Origin: Lentzea guizhouensis
GTDB lineage: Bacteria; Actinomycetota; Actinomycetes; Mycobacteriales; Pseudonocardiaceae
Direction: 5' to 3'
Assembly: GCF_001701025.1 (NCBI RefSeq)
Contig: NZ_CP016793.1
Coordinates: 868,001 to 932,000, forward strand
DNA length: 64,000 nt
The position numbers and the translations under genes are program-made. Of this stretch, positions 34,705 to 41,848 are shown in pieces. Numbering within the stretch: position 1 is the stretch's first letter; each line of letters starts with the position of its first letter. The notes below the pieces were generated by a model. It saw nothing but the letters and a program-made list of their open reading frames with translations, was not told the DNA's origin and searched no databases.

Positions 34705-35131
34705 CGTGGACTCCTCGATACGAACAAGAACGTGCAGACAGCCGGTACCGCCACTCGTGGCTCCCGGATTCCCAGCGAGTCTAGGCGAGCCCCGCCGTGT
34801 GACCGCCGCCACCCCGTCCCAGCCGCCCTCCCACCCGCTCCCGCGCGTGACAGAACCCGGCCGCGCAACCGTCCGGGAGCGCCGCTGTTGTTCGCTTGGC
34901 GAACTACTTAACCGAAAAGAACGGACCAACTACGGCCCGTTCAGCACCGCGTCTCAATTTCACTCTTTCGGCCGCTGCCGCACTTTCGCGACCGATCAAG
35001 ATGACTCCATTGGCACCAATCCTCGCGGCACTTGCGACAGGTAGCGTTACGACCCTCGCACCATCCGTAACAGGACCACGGGAACGAGCGAGAAAAAGTC
35101 GTCGCACCGTTTTAATCCGAGGATCCGCCTG
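34705..35131. other. Divergent control region between tig and the LysR gene
   Basis: 427 nt without a credible gene. The half near tig is GC-rich; the half near the LysR gene is more AT-rich. It holds the ClgR-like palindrome at 34890-34904 and must contain both promoters. A short plus-strand reading frame here has no ribosome site and no coding character. Confidence 0.6.
34890..34904. promoter_or_regulatory. ClgR-like activator box (GTTCGC-N3-GCGAAC)
   Basis: A perfect palindrome of 6-bp arms, with the sequence of the GTTCGC...GCGAAC boxes by which ClgR activates clpP operons in actinobacteria. It lies 186 nt upstream of tig on the minus strand. That tig-clpP1-clpP2 is the target is inference from family knowledge. 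Confidence 0.65.
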
Positions 35132-36031
35132 ATGGAGACACGCCAGCTTCTCGCCTTCACAACCGTGGTTCAGACAGGGAGCTTCACCAAGGCCGCTGCC
35201 ACGCTGAACTGCTCGCAGCCGACCATCACGACCCGCATCAAGGCCCTCGAGGAGGCACTCGGCGTCGTGCTATTCCGACGCCTGCCCCGAGGTATCCAGA
35301 TGACCTCCGCAGGCGTGGAACTGCTCCCGTTCGCGCGAAACATCATCAACCTCACGGAAAAGGCCCGAAAAGCCATCACGATGAACGGCGAGCCCCACGG
35401 CAAACTCGTCATCGGTTCCGCACAGAGTTTGACCGACTACCGTCTGTTACCGCTCATCGAATACATGTGCTGGCGCTACCCGAGCGTCCAACTCTCCCTG
35501 CACTCCCGCAACGCCCTGAACAACCTCAACTCCGTCCGCGACGGCCAACTCGACTGCGCCTTCTTCATCGGCGCCATCGAACCCCGCGAGGGCCTCGAAA
35601 CGACAGTCCTCTGCCCCGAGCCCCTGGTGATGGTCGCCGGCCCGAACCACATGCTCACCCAGCGCCAGTCCCTCACCGAGGACGACATCACCAGCAGCAC
35701 CCTCATCCGCGCCGAGAACGGCGCCTCCTACCACGACCTCTTCGAAAACTCCCTGGCCTTCGACGAGACCCGCGCCCCGGTCCTGGAACTCGACTCGATC
35801 GACGCCGCCAAACGAGCAGTCTCCTCCGGCCTCGGCATCGCCCTCATGCCAGAGGTCACCGTCGCCTCCGAACTGGCCGACGGCAGGTTGGTCCGCTTGC
35901 CCTGGTCCCCGAACTTCCGCGTCTACACCCAGTTCGGCTGGCGCCAGGACAACTCGACGAACCCGGCGGTGACGGCTCTGGTCTCAGCGGCGGCGCAGGT
36001 GGTCAGCGACCAGGTGGCGTCCCTGACCTAG
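35132..36031 (+). CDS. LysR-family transcriptional regulator
   Basis: 299 residues. N-terminal winged helix with METRQLLAFTTVVQTGSFTK and the helix-turn-helix AATLNCSQPTITTRIKALEE; the C-terminal ligand-binding domain begins near 90. The ATG at 35132 has GAGGA 8 nt upstream. LysR genes usually regulate a divergent neighbour, which here would be tig, an unlikely target, so the regulon is elsewhere or self. It uses more A/T-ending codons than the genes around it, mildly suggesting later acquisition. Confidence 0.9.
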   Translation: METRQLLAFTTVVQTGSFTKAAATLNCSQPTITTRIKALEEALGVVLFRRLPRGIQMTSAGVELLPFARNIINLTEKARKAITMNGEPHGKLVIGSAQSLTDYRLLPLIEYMCWRYPSVQLSLHSRNALNNLNSVRDGQLDCAFFIGAIEPREGLETTVLCPEPLVMVAGPNHMLTQRQSLTEDDITSSTLIRAENGASYHDLFENSLAFDETRAPVLELDSIDAAKRAVSSGLGIALMPEVTVASELADGRLVRLPWSPNFRVYTQFGWRQDNSTNPAVTALVSAAAQVVSDQVASLT

Positions 36032-36238
36032 GGTTCTCCGCTCCGGTTGCCTGGGCTGGCCGGGTTGGCTGAGGCCAGGCTGGGGTGGACTAGGCCTGAC
36101 TCACTCGATCGGGTGATCACTGTCCTGATCCGTCCTCGGTGACGTCTCCTAGACATGTCCCGAACACCTGACCTCAACCGCCTGCAGATATGGAAACGCG
36201 GGCACGGCACCACGCACGGTCCCGGCAACGCCGCGCAG

Positions 36239-36260
36239 CGGCTCGCTTTTGATCGAGCCG
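36239..36260. repeat. Small perfect hairpin
   Basis: 7-bp arms CGGCTCG / CGAGCCG with an 8-nt AT-rich loop, about 210 nt after the LysR gene. Possible terminator. Confidence 0.45.
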
Positions 36261-36302
36261 AAGGTGAGACGAAACGCCGACCCACCCAACTCAAGCGGCC
36301 CC

Positions 36303-36446
36303 GCGGTGGGTGGCTTCCCCGTCTAGCGCTCCGATCGTTTGCCGGGCACAGGGAGGGATGTCAACCGGGCACGCTCTTCGCCCGGTTGACATCCCTCCCT
36401 GGGTCTGGCTCGCTCTGGATCGCTGGACGGGGAAGCCACCCACCGC
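36303..36446. repeat. 144-nt long inverted repeat (foldback element)
   Basis: The outer arms 36303-36323 and 36426-36446 are perfectly complementary over 21 bp. The inner arms 36350-36370 and 36380-36400 are perfectly complementary over 21 bp and close a 9-nt loop. The 25-26 nt between them pair only partly (TAGCG.TCC and GCC steps match). The whole folds as one hairpin of about 65 bp. It has no open frame. Candidate explanations are a MITE-like relic, a structured RNA or a strong terminator; none can be chosen by eye. Confidence 0.85.
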
Positions 36447-36640
36447 AACGCAAGCACCTACGCAACGCGCAGCCGCTCTACGAAACAGGCGTGCCATCTA
36501 CCTGAGAGTGGCGCTGGACCAGGCTTCTTTGGGAGTGTCGGGGTCTGGGGCGGAGCCCCAGGAAGAAACCGCCACGAACCGCCCCACCCAACCCCCTACG
36601 GACGACAAACCGCCGCCCGCCATCGCAACCGGGAGACGAC

Positions 36641-37660
36641 CTACGAAACCGACGCGCCCCCCGCATCCCGACCGACCCCAGGCGCAACCCCCGAACTCCC
36701 CCTCACCACCAACTCCGGCAGCACATCCTCCACATCCGTCGGCACCGCCCCACCCATCACCGCCACCAACGCCCGAGCCGCCCGCCCCCCGAACGCGAAC
36801 GTGTCCCGCGACAACGCCGTCAACCGCCCGTGCTGACACAGAACCGAGTCGTCCCAAGCCACCACCGACAACTCCTCCGGCACCGAAACCCCCAGCCGAG
36901 CAGCGACTTCCGCCCCCGCCACCGCCATCACGTCGTTGTCGTACACGATCGCAGTGGGCGCCAACGACGCCCCAAGCAACGCCCGCGTGGCCTCCGCCCC
37001 TGACTCAGCCGTGTAATCCCCGTACAGCACAACACCGTCCACAACGGACGAAGCAAACGCCTCGTCCCGCCGCACCGTGTGCAGCAACGACGGCAACCCG
37101 GCCACCCGCGCAATCCGCCGGTGCCCCAACGCCTTCAAATAGGCGACCACGGACGTCATCGCCGCGTAGTCGTCCGCCCACACCGACGCCAGCGACCCGT
37201 GGTGCCCGGACCCGCCGACCACCACCGCCGGCATCCCGAGCGACGACATCAGCTCCACCCGCGGATCCGACACCAGCAGGTCCACCAGGAACACCCCGTC
37301 GACCCGGTGCTCGGCGAACCAGCGTTCGTACAGCGCGATCTCCTCGTCCCGCGACGCCACCACCTGCAGCAACAGCGCGCACGACATCTCCGACTGCATC
37401 CCGGCGATCAGCTGGAAGAAGAACGCCTCGTCCCCCAGCGCCCGCGGCGGCCGCACCAGCACCAGCCCGACCGCGTCGGCCGAGGCGGACGACAACGCGC
37501 GCGCAGTGACCGACGGGCGGTAGCCCAACTCGGAAGCCACGTCCAGAACGCGCGCGCGGGTCGACTCGGACACGCCGGGCCGGCCGTTCAGGGCCAGCGA
37601 CACGGCGCCCTTCGACAAGCCGGCCGCCGCCGCGATGTCCTTGATCGTTGGCCTCTTCAC
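36641..37660 (-). CDS. LacI-family repressor of the adjacent sugar operon
   Basis: 339 residues. The N-terminal HTH reads TIKDIAAAAGLSKGAVSLAL, then GRPGVSESTRARVLDVASELGYRPS, the hinge helix ending ALSSASADAVG. The rest is a periplasmic-binding-protein-like effector domain. GTG at 37660 with GAAGGG seven nt upstream. It is divergent from the ABC/glycosidase operon, and a perfect LacI-type palindrome lies between them, so it very likely represses that operon until an imported sugar binds. Confidence 0.92.
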   Translation of the reverse strand: MKRPTIKDIAAAAGLSKGAVSLALNGRPGVSESTRARVLDVASELGYRPSVTARALSSASADAVGLVLVRPPRALGDEAFFFQLIAGMQSEMSCALLLQVVASRDEEIALYERWFAEHRVDGVFLVDLLVSDPRVELMSSLGMPAVVVGGSGHHGSLASVWADDYAAMTSVVAYLKALGHRRIARVAGLPSLLHTVRRDEAFASSVVDGVVLYGDYTAESGAEATRALLGASLAPTAIVYDNDVMAVAGAEVAARLGVSVPEELSVVAWDDSVLCQHGRLTALSRDTFAFGGRAARALVAVMGGAVPTDVEDVLPELVVRGSSGVAPGVGRDAGGASVS

Positions 37661-37737
37661 GCAGTGCCCTTCATCGATCCGGTCCCCGGCACGCTGTCCA
37701 GAACCAGACAACAAGACGTCCGGAGGCTAGCCGGAGA

Positions 37738-37749
37738 TAAACCGGTTTA
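37738..37749. promoter_or_regulatory. LacI-type operator TAAACCGGTTTA
   Basis: A perfect 12-bp palindrome with a central CG, flanked by CTAGC/GCTAG steps, 32 nt upstream of the solute-binding-protein start. It is the classical form of LacI/GalR operators and sits between the divergent lacI and ABC genes. Confidence 0.75.
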
Positions 37750-37781
37750 GCTAGGGTCCGCGACCAAGGAGGTGGGTGTCA

Positions 37782-39035
37782 ATGAAGAGGCGCACGTTCC
37801 TCGCGGCCCTGGCCGCGGTGCCCGTCGCGGGTTGCGGGCTTTCTGGCGGCACGGCGAGCAACAGCTCGGCGAACGGGCAGGTCACGGGCGAGATCACGTT
37901 CCAGACCTGGTCCCTCAAACCCAAGTACACCGACTACGTCAACGGTGTCATCGACGCGTTCCAGAAGCAGCACCAGGGCACCGCGGTGAAGTGGGTCGAC
38001 CAGCCCGCGGACGGGTACCTGGCGAAGGTCATGGCCGACGCGAGCGCGGGCAGTCTGCCCGACGTCATCAACGTGCCGCCGGACCTCAGCTTCCCGCTGG
38101 CCAAGGCCGGGCAGCTGGTCAACCTCGACGAGTCGCTCAAGGACGCCAAGCCGGAGTACCTCGGCAACGCCTGGCAGGCGTTCGAGATCCCCGGCAAGGG
38201 CGGCTGCTACGGCTTCCCCTGGTACCTCAACACCGGGCCGATCTTCTACAACAAGGCCCTGTTCCAGCAGGCGGGCCTGGACCCGGACAAGCCACCTACG
38301 AACTTCAAAGAGCTCGAAGAGCAAGCACGCAAACTCGCCCAGAAGGGCATCGCCACGCTCGGCCAGACCCCGAGCATCGCCGACTTCGGGCTCTACGGCG
38401 TGAAGTTGTTCGAGAACGACAAGTTCACCTTCAACGAGCCCAAGGGCGTCGAGTTCGTCGAGACCTACAAGCGGATGTACGACGCGGGTGCGCTGATCCC
38501 CGAGGCGCTCACGCAGAACTACACCGGCGCCGGCACCAAGTTCATGGCGCAGCAGACCGCGCTCAACCCCGGCAGCGCGTACGACCTGGGCAAGTTCAAG
38601 ACGGACGCGCCGAGCCTCTACGCCAACGTCGGCATCACCAAGCCCATCACGAACACGGGCAGCGCCAACATGTTCCTGCACGGCGTGAGCGTGCCGAAGA
38701 GCAGCAAGAACCAGGCGACGGCGCTCGCGTTCGGACGGTTCGTCACCAACGCCGAGAACCAGGTGAAGTTCGCGAAGCTCGCCTCGATCTTCCCCAGCAC
38801 GTCCAAGGGCGGCGACGACCCCTACTTCACCACCGACGACGGCTCCGACGAGGCACGGGTCAGGGTCGCCGCGGCCAAGCAGCTGCAGACCGCGGTGAAC
38901 TACACGCCGGTGCAGTTCAGCGACCAGATGCGGGAGGCACTGCTGCAGCAGCTGGCCGACGCGATGCTCGGCAAGAAGTCCGCGAAGCAGGCGTTGGACG
39001 ACGCCGTGACCGAGTGCAACAGGCTGCTCAAGTGA
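37782..39035 (+). CDS. ABC transporter sugar-binding lipoprotein
   Basis: 417 residues, family 1 extracellular solute-binding protein. Signal peptide with Tat-like KRRTFLAALAA and a lipobox (VAGC, residue about 17), then a mature domain with the hinge fold typical of oligosaccharide binders (CYGFPWYLNTGPIFYNKALF). ATG at 37782 with AAGGAGG 9 nt upstream. It is the first gene of the operon; the stop overlaps the permease start as GTGA. The neighbours suggest an N-glycan-derived oligosaccharide ligand. Confidence 0.93.
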   Translation: MKRRTFLAALAAVPVAGCGLSGGTASNSSANGQVTGEITFQTWSLKPKYTDYVNGVIDAFQKQHQGTAVKWVDQPADGYLAKVMADASAGSLPDVINVPPDLSFPLAKAGQLVNLDESLKDAKPEYLGNAWQAFEIPGKGGCYGFPWYLNTGPIFYNKALFQQAGLDPDKPPTNFKELEEQARKLAQKGIATLGQTPSIADFGLYGVKLFENDKFTFNEPKGVEFVETYKRMYDAGALIPEALTQNYTGAGTKFMAQQTALNPGSAYDLGKFKTDAPSLYANVGITKPITNTGSANMFLHGVSVPKSSKNQATALAFGRFVTNAENQVKFAKLASIFPSTSKGGDDPYFTTDDGSDEARVRVAAAKQLQTAVNYTPVQFSDQMREALLQQLADAMLGKKSAKQALDDAVTECNRLLK

Positions 39036-39901
39036 CCCACCGGCCCTACACGCCGTGGCTGTTCCTGGCACCGGGACTGGCCATCTGCCTGATGTTCACG
39101 ATCTTCCCGTTCGTGAACATGATCGTGCTCGCGTTCACCGACGCGAGCGCTCTGGGCGGTGGCCGGTTCACCGGCGTGGACAACTTCGTGCGGATGGCGG
39201 AGGACCCGAAGTTCTGGCTGGCGGCCCGCAACAGCGCGCTCTACATGATCGGTGTGGTGCCGCCGCTGGTGCTGTTGCCGTTGCTGATCGCGATGCTCGC
39301 GCAGAAGGTCGTGCCGGGCATCGGGATCTTCCGCACGGCGTTCTTCACGCCGGTCATCGCGTCCGCGGTCGTGGTGGGGCTCATCTGGACGTGGCTGCTG
39401 GACAGCCGCGGCCTGGTGAACAACGTCGTGGAGGCGTTGGGCGGCACCAGGATCGGGTTCCTGACCGACTCGACGCTGCTGCTGATCAGCTCCATGGTCG
39501 TCACGGTGTGGCGCGGGCTCGGCTACTACATGGTGATCTACCTGGCGGCGCTCGCGAACGTGCCGAAGGACCTGCACGAGGCCGCGATGGTCGACGGAGC
39601 CGGGCCGATCCGCCGCTTCTGGTCCGTGACGGTGCCTTCGCTGCGCCCCACGATGGTGCTCGTCGCGGCGCTCAGCGCGGTCAACGGGTTCCGCGTCTTC
39701 TCCGAGATCTACCTGCTCTCCGGCGGCACCGGTGGACCCGGCGGGGCGAGCACCACGATGGTGCTGCTCATCCAGTCGGTCGGCCGCGGTCTCACCGGTG
39801 AGGTCGGGTACGCCTCCGCGCTGAGCTTCGTGCTGTTCGTGATCTTGCTGGGGCTCTTGCTGGTCACCCTCAAGCTCAACCGCAGGGAGGAGCAGCTGTG
39901 A
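39032..39901 (+). CDS. ABC sugar permease, MalF-type
   Basis: 289 residues, six transmembrane helices; the EAA loop reads KDLHEAAMVDGAGPIRRFW. N-terminus RPYTPWLFLAPGLAICLMF is typical of the MalF/UgpA group. GTG at 39032 overlaps the previous stop by 4 nt. Pairs with the next permease. Confidence 0.94.
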   Translation: MTHRPYTPWLFLAPGLAICLMFTIFPFVNMIVLAFTDASALGGGRFTGVDNFVRMAEDPKFWLAARNSALYMIGVVPPLVLLPLLIAMLAQKVVPGIGIFRTAFFTPVIASAVVVGLIWTWLLDSRGLVNNVVEALGGTRIGFLTDSTLLLISSMVVTVWRGLGYYMVIYLAALANVPKDLHEAAMVDGAGPIRRFWSVTVPSLRPTMVLVAALSAVNGFRVFSEIYLLSGGTGGPGGASTTMVLLIQSVGRGLTGEVGYASALSFVLFVILLGLLLVTLKLNRREEQL

Positions 39902-40704
39902 AGCTCGCACTCCGCTACGCGGCACTGCTGGCGATCCTCGCCATCAGCATCGGCCCTTTCCTCTGGCAGTTCGCGACCAGCCTCAAGGGCCCGACCGAGG
40001 ACGTGTTCCTGCCCGACTTCATCCCGAACGACCCGACCTTCGGCAACTACGCGGCCGTGGCCGACGTGGTGCCGGTCTGGACGTTCGCGCTCAACTCGCT
40101 GGGCGTGGCGAGCGTCAACGTCGTCACGAACTGCCTCGGTGCGGCGATGGCGGGCTATGCGCTGGCACGGCTGAAGTTCCGGGGCCGCAGGTTCGCCGGG
40201 GTGATCTTCGCCAGCAGCATCCTGGTGCCGTTCGAGGCGATCCTCATCTCGCTGTTCCTGGTGATGCGCGGGCTCGGGCTCACCGACACCCTGACCGCGG
40301 TCGTGCTGCCCGGCGCGATCGCCGCGCTCAACGTCCTGTTGCTGCGCAACGCGTTCCTCGCACTCCCCGCCGAAGTCGAGGAAGCCGCGGTCATCGACGG
40401 CGCCAACGCGTGGCAGCGCTTCACCCGCCTCGCACTGCCGTCGGTGAAGGGGACGCTGGTCGTGGTGGCGCTGTTCTCGTTCATGTTCAGCTGGGACGAC
40501 TTCCTCTGGCCGCTCGTGGTGCTCAGCGACCAGGAGAAGTACACGCTCACCATCGGCCTGGCGTACCTCCAGGGCACGTTCGTGCAGAACCAGCGGCTGG
40601 TGGCGGCGGGCACGATCATCGCCGTCCTCCCGCTGATCCTGCTGTTCCTGTTGCTGCAGAAGCACTTCTTCCGCGGAGTGGGAGAAGGCGCGATCAAGGG
40701 ATGA
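39898..40704 (+). CDS. ABC sugar permease, MalG-type
   Basis: 268 residues, six helices, EAA motif VEEAAVIDGANAWQRFTR. GTG at 39898 overlaps the previous stop by 4 nt, and its own stop overlaps the next start (ATGA). No ATPase gene is in the operon; actinomycetes commonly use a shared MsiK-type ATPase for such permeases. Confidence 0.94.
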   Translation: MKLALRYAALLAILAISIGPFLWQFATSLKGPTEDVFLPDFIPNDPTFGNYAAVADVVPVWTFALNSLGVASVNVVTNCLGAAMAGYALARLKFRGRRFAGVIFASSILVPFEAILISLFLVMRGLGLTDTLTAVVLPGAIAALNVLLLRNAFLALPAEVEEAAVIDGANAWQRFTRLALPSVKGTLVVVALFSFMFSWDDFLWPLVVLSDQEKYTLTIGLAYLQGTFVQNQRLVAAGTIIAVLPLILLFLLLQKHFFRGVGEGAIKG

Positions 40705-41843
40705 ACCGAAGGGGATCGAACACAGTGCGTTTCGGCGTGAACTACACCCCGTCCACCGGTTGGTTCCACCACTGGCTCGACTTCTCCCTCGACGACGTCA
40801 AAGCCGACTTCGAGGCCATCGCCGGCCTCGGCCTCGACCACGTGCGGGTGTTCCCGCTGTGGCCGGTGTTCCAGCCCAACCGCGGTCTGGTCCGCCCGAA
40901 GGCGGTCGAGCAGCTCGGGCAGATGCTCGACGCGGCACACGAACAAGGCCTGGACGTGCAGGTCGACGTGTTGCAGGGGCACCTGTCGAGCTTCGACTTC
41001 TACCCGTCGTGGGTGCAGACCTGGCACCGCGCCAACATCTTCACCAACCCCGATGTGATCAGCGGGCAGAAGCTCTACATCCGCACGCTCGCGGAAGAGT
41101 TGAAGGACCGGCCGAACTTTCTCGGCTTCACCCTCGGCAACGAGGTCAACCTGCTCACCGAGTCGAACCCGTGCACCCCGGAGCAGGCCGGCGAGTGGAT
41201 CGACACGCTGCTCGCCGAGTGCGTCAAGGCGGCGCCGCACCACCCGCACGTGCACTCCGAGTACGACGCCGTCTGGTACGAGAGCGAGCACTCGTTCTTA
41301 CCGGAGCACGCGGCGAACAAGGGCGCGATGACGACCGTGCACTCGTGGGTCTTCAACGGCACCGCGCAGCGCTACGGCCCGATGTCACCCGAGAGCGTCC
41401 ACCACGCCGAATACCTGGTCGAGCTCTCGAAGGCGCACGCGAAGGACCCACAGCGGCCCGTGTGGCTGCAGGAGGTCGGCGCCGCCCAGCCCGAGATCAG
41501 CGCCGAGCAGGCACCCGAGTTCGCCGAGCACACGCTTGCGAACGTGCTGACCTGCGCCAACCTCTGGGGCGTCACGTGGTGGTGCTCGTTCGACGTCGAC
41601 CGTGCGCTGGTGGACTTCCCCGAACGCGAGTACGAGTTGGGGCTGATGACCACCGAACGCAAGGTCAAGCCGCTCGGCGAGGTGATCGCCCGGATCGCGC
41701 GCGAGACGCCGCCCGCACCGGCCGAGCGCACGCCGATCACGCTGCACGGCGACCGGCCCTCGTGGGGCCCCGGTGGCGCCTTCTTCGAAGAGTGGATGGC
41801 CCTCGCGCGAACGGGCGTGCGGGCCTCGATCGAGCTGGGGTAG
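40701..41843 (+). CDS. GH5-like beta-glycosidase, likely N-glycan core beta-mannosidase (GH5_18 type)
   Basis: 380 residues, a (beta/alpha)8 hydrolase without a signal peptide, so cytosolic. Acid/base E148 in FTLGNEVN and nucleophile E258 in VWLQEVGA are placed as in clan A. The start FGVNYTPSTGWFHHWLDF is like the GH5_18 enzymes that cut Man-beta-1,4-GlcNAc. ATG at 40701 overlaps the permease stop (ATGA); a GTG at 40725 is an alternative. Identification as GH5_18 is from remembered sequence pattern plus context, and a CAZy search would settle it. Confidence 0.8.
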   Translation: MNRRGSNTVRFGVNYTPSTGWFHHWLDFSLDDVKADFEAIAGLGLDHVRVFPLWPVFQPNRGLVRPKAVEQLGQMLDAAHEQGLDVQVDVLQGHLSSFDFYPSWVQTWHRANIFTNPDVISGQKLYIRTLAEELKDRPNFLGFTLGNEVNLLTESNPCTPEQAGEWIDTLLAECVKAAPHHPHVHSEYDAVWYESEHSFLPEHAANKGAMTTVHSWVFNGTAQRYGPMSPESVHHAEYLVELSKAHAKDPQRPVWLQEVGAAQPEISAEQAPEFAEHTLANVLTCANLWGVTWWCSFDVDRALVDFPEREYELGLMTTERKVKPLGEVIARIARETPPAPAERTPITLHGDRPSWGPGGAFFEEWMALARTGVRASIELG

Positions 41844-41848
41844 ACGAC

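Larger units (their letters stand above)
36032..36640. other. Gene-free stretch holding two inverted repeats
   Basis: About 0.6 kb between the LysR and LacI genes. A 7-bp hairpin at 36239-36260 and a 144-nt long inverted repeat at 36303-36446 are the only structures seen. Reading frames here (for example at 36155-36505) span the repeat on both sides, lack a ribosome site, and are judged not coding. Confidence 0.6.

Noticed and set aside
34896-35132. 78-codon frame upstream of the LysR gene
   Set aside because: It covers the promoter region and the ClgR-like box, has no ribosome site, and no coding signature.
36155-36505. 116-codon frame over the foldback element
   Set aside because: No ribosome site; its sequence is dictated by the inverted repeat, and both strands give equal frames there.
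36310-37509. 399-codon plus-strand frame against lacI
   Set aside because: Pro/Thr/Arg-rich shadow; the minus-strand LacI gene explains the sequence.
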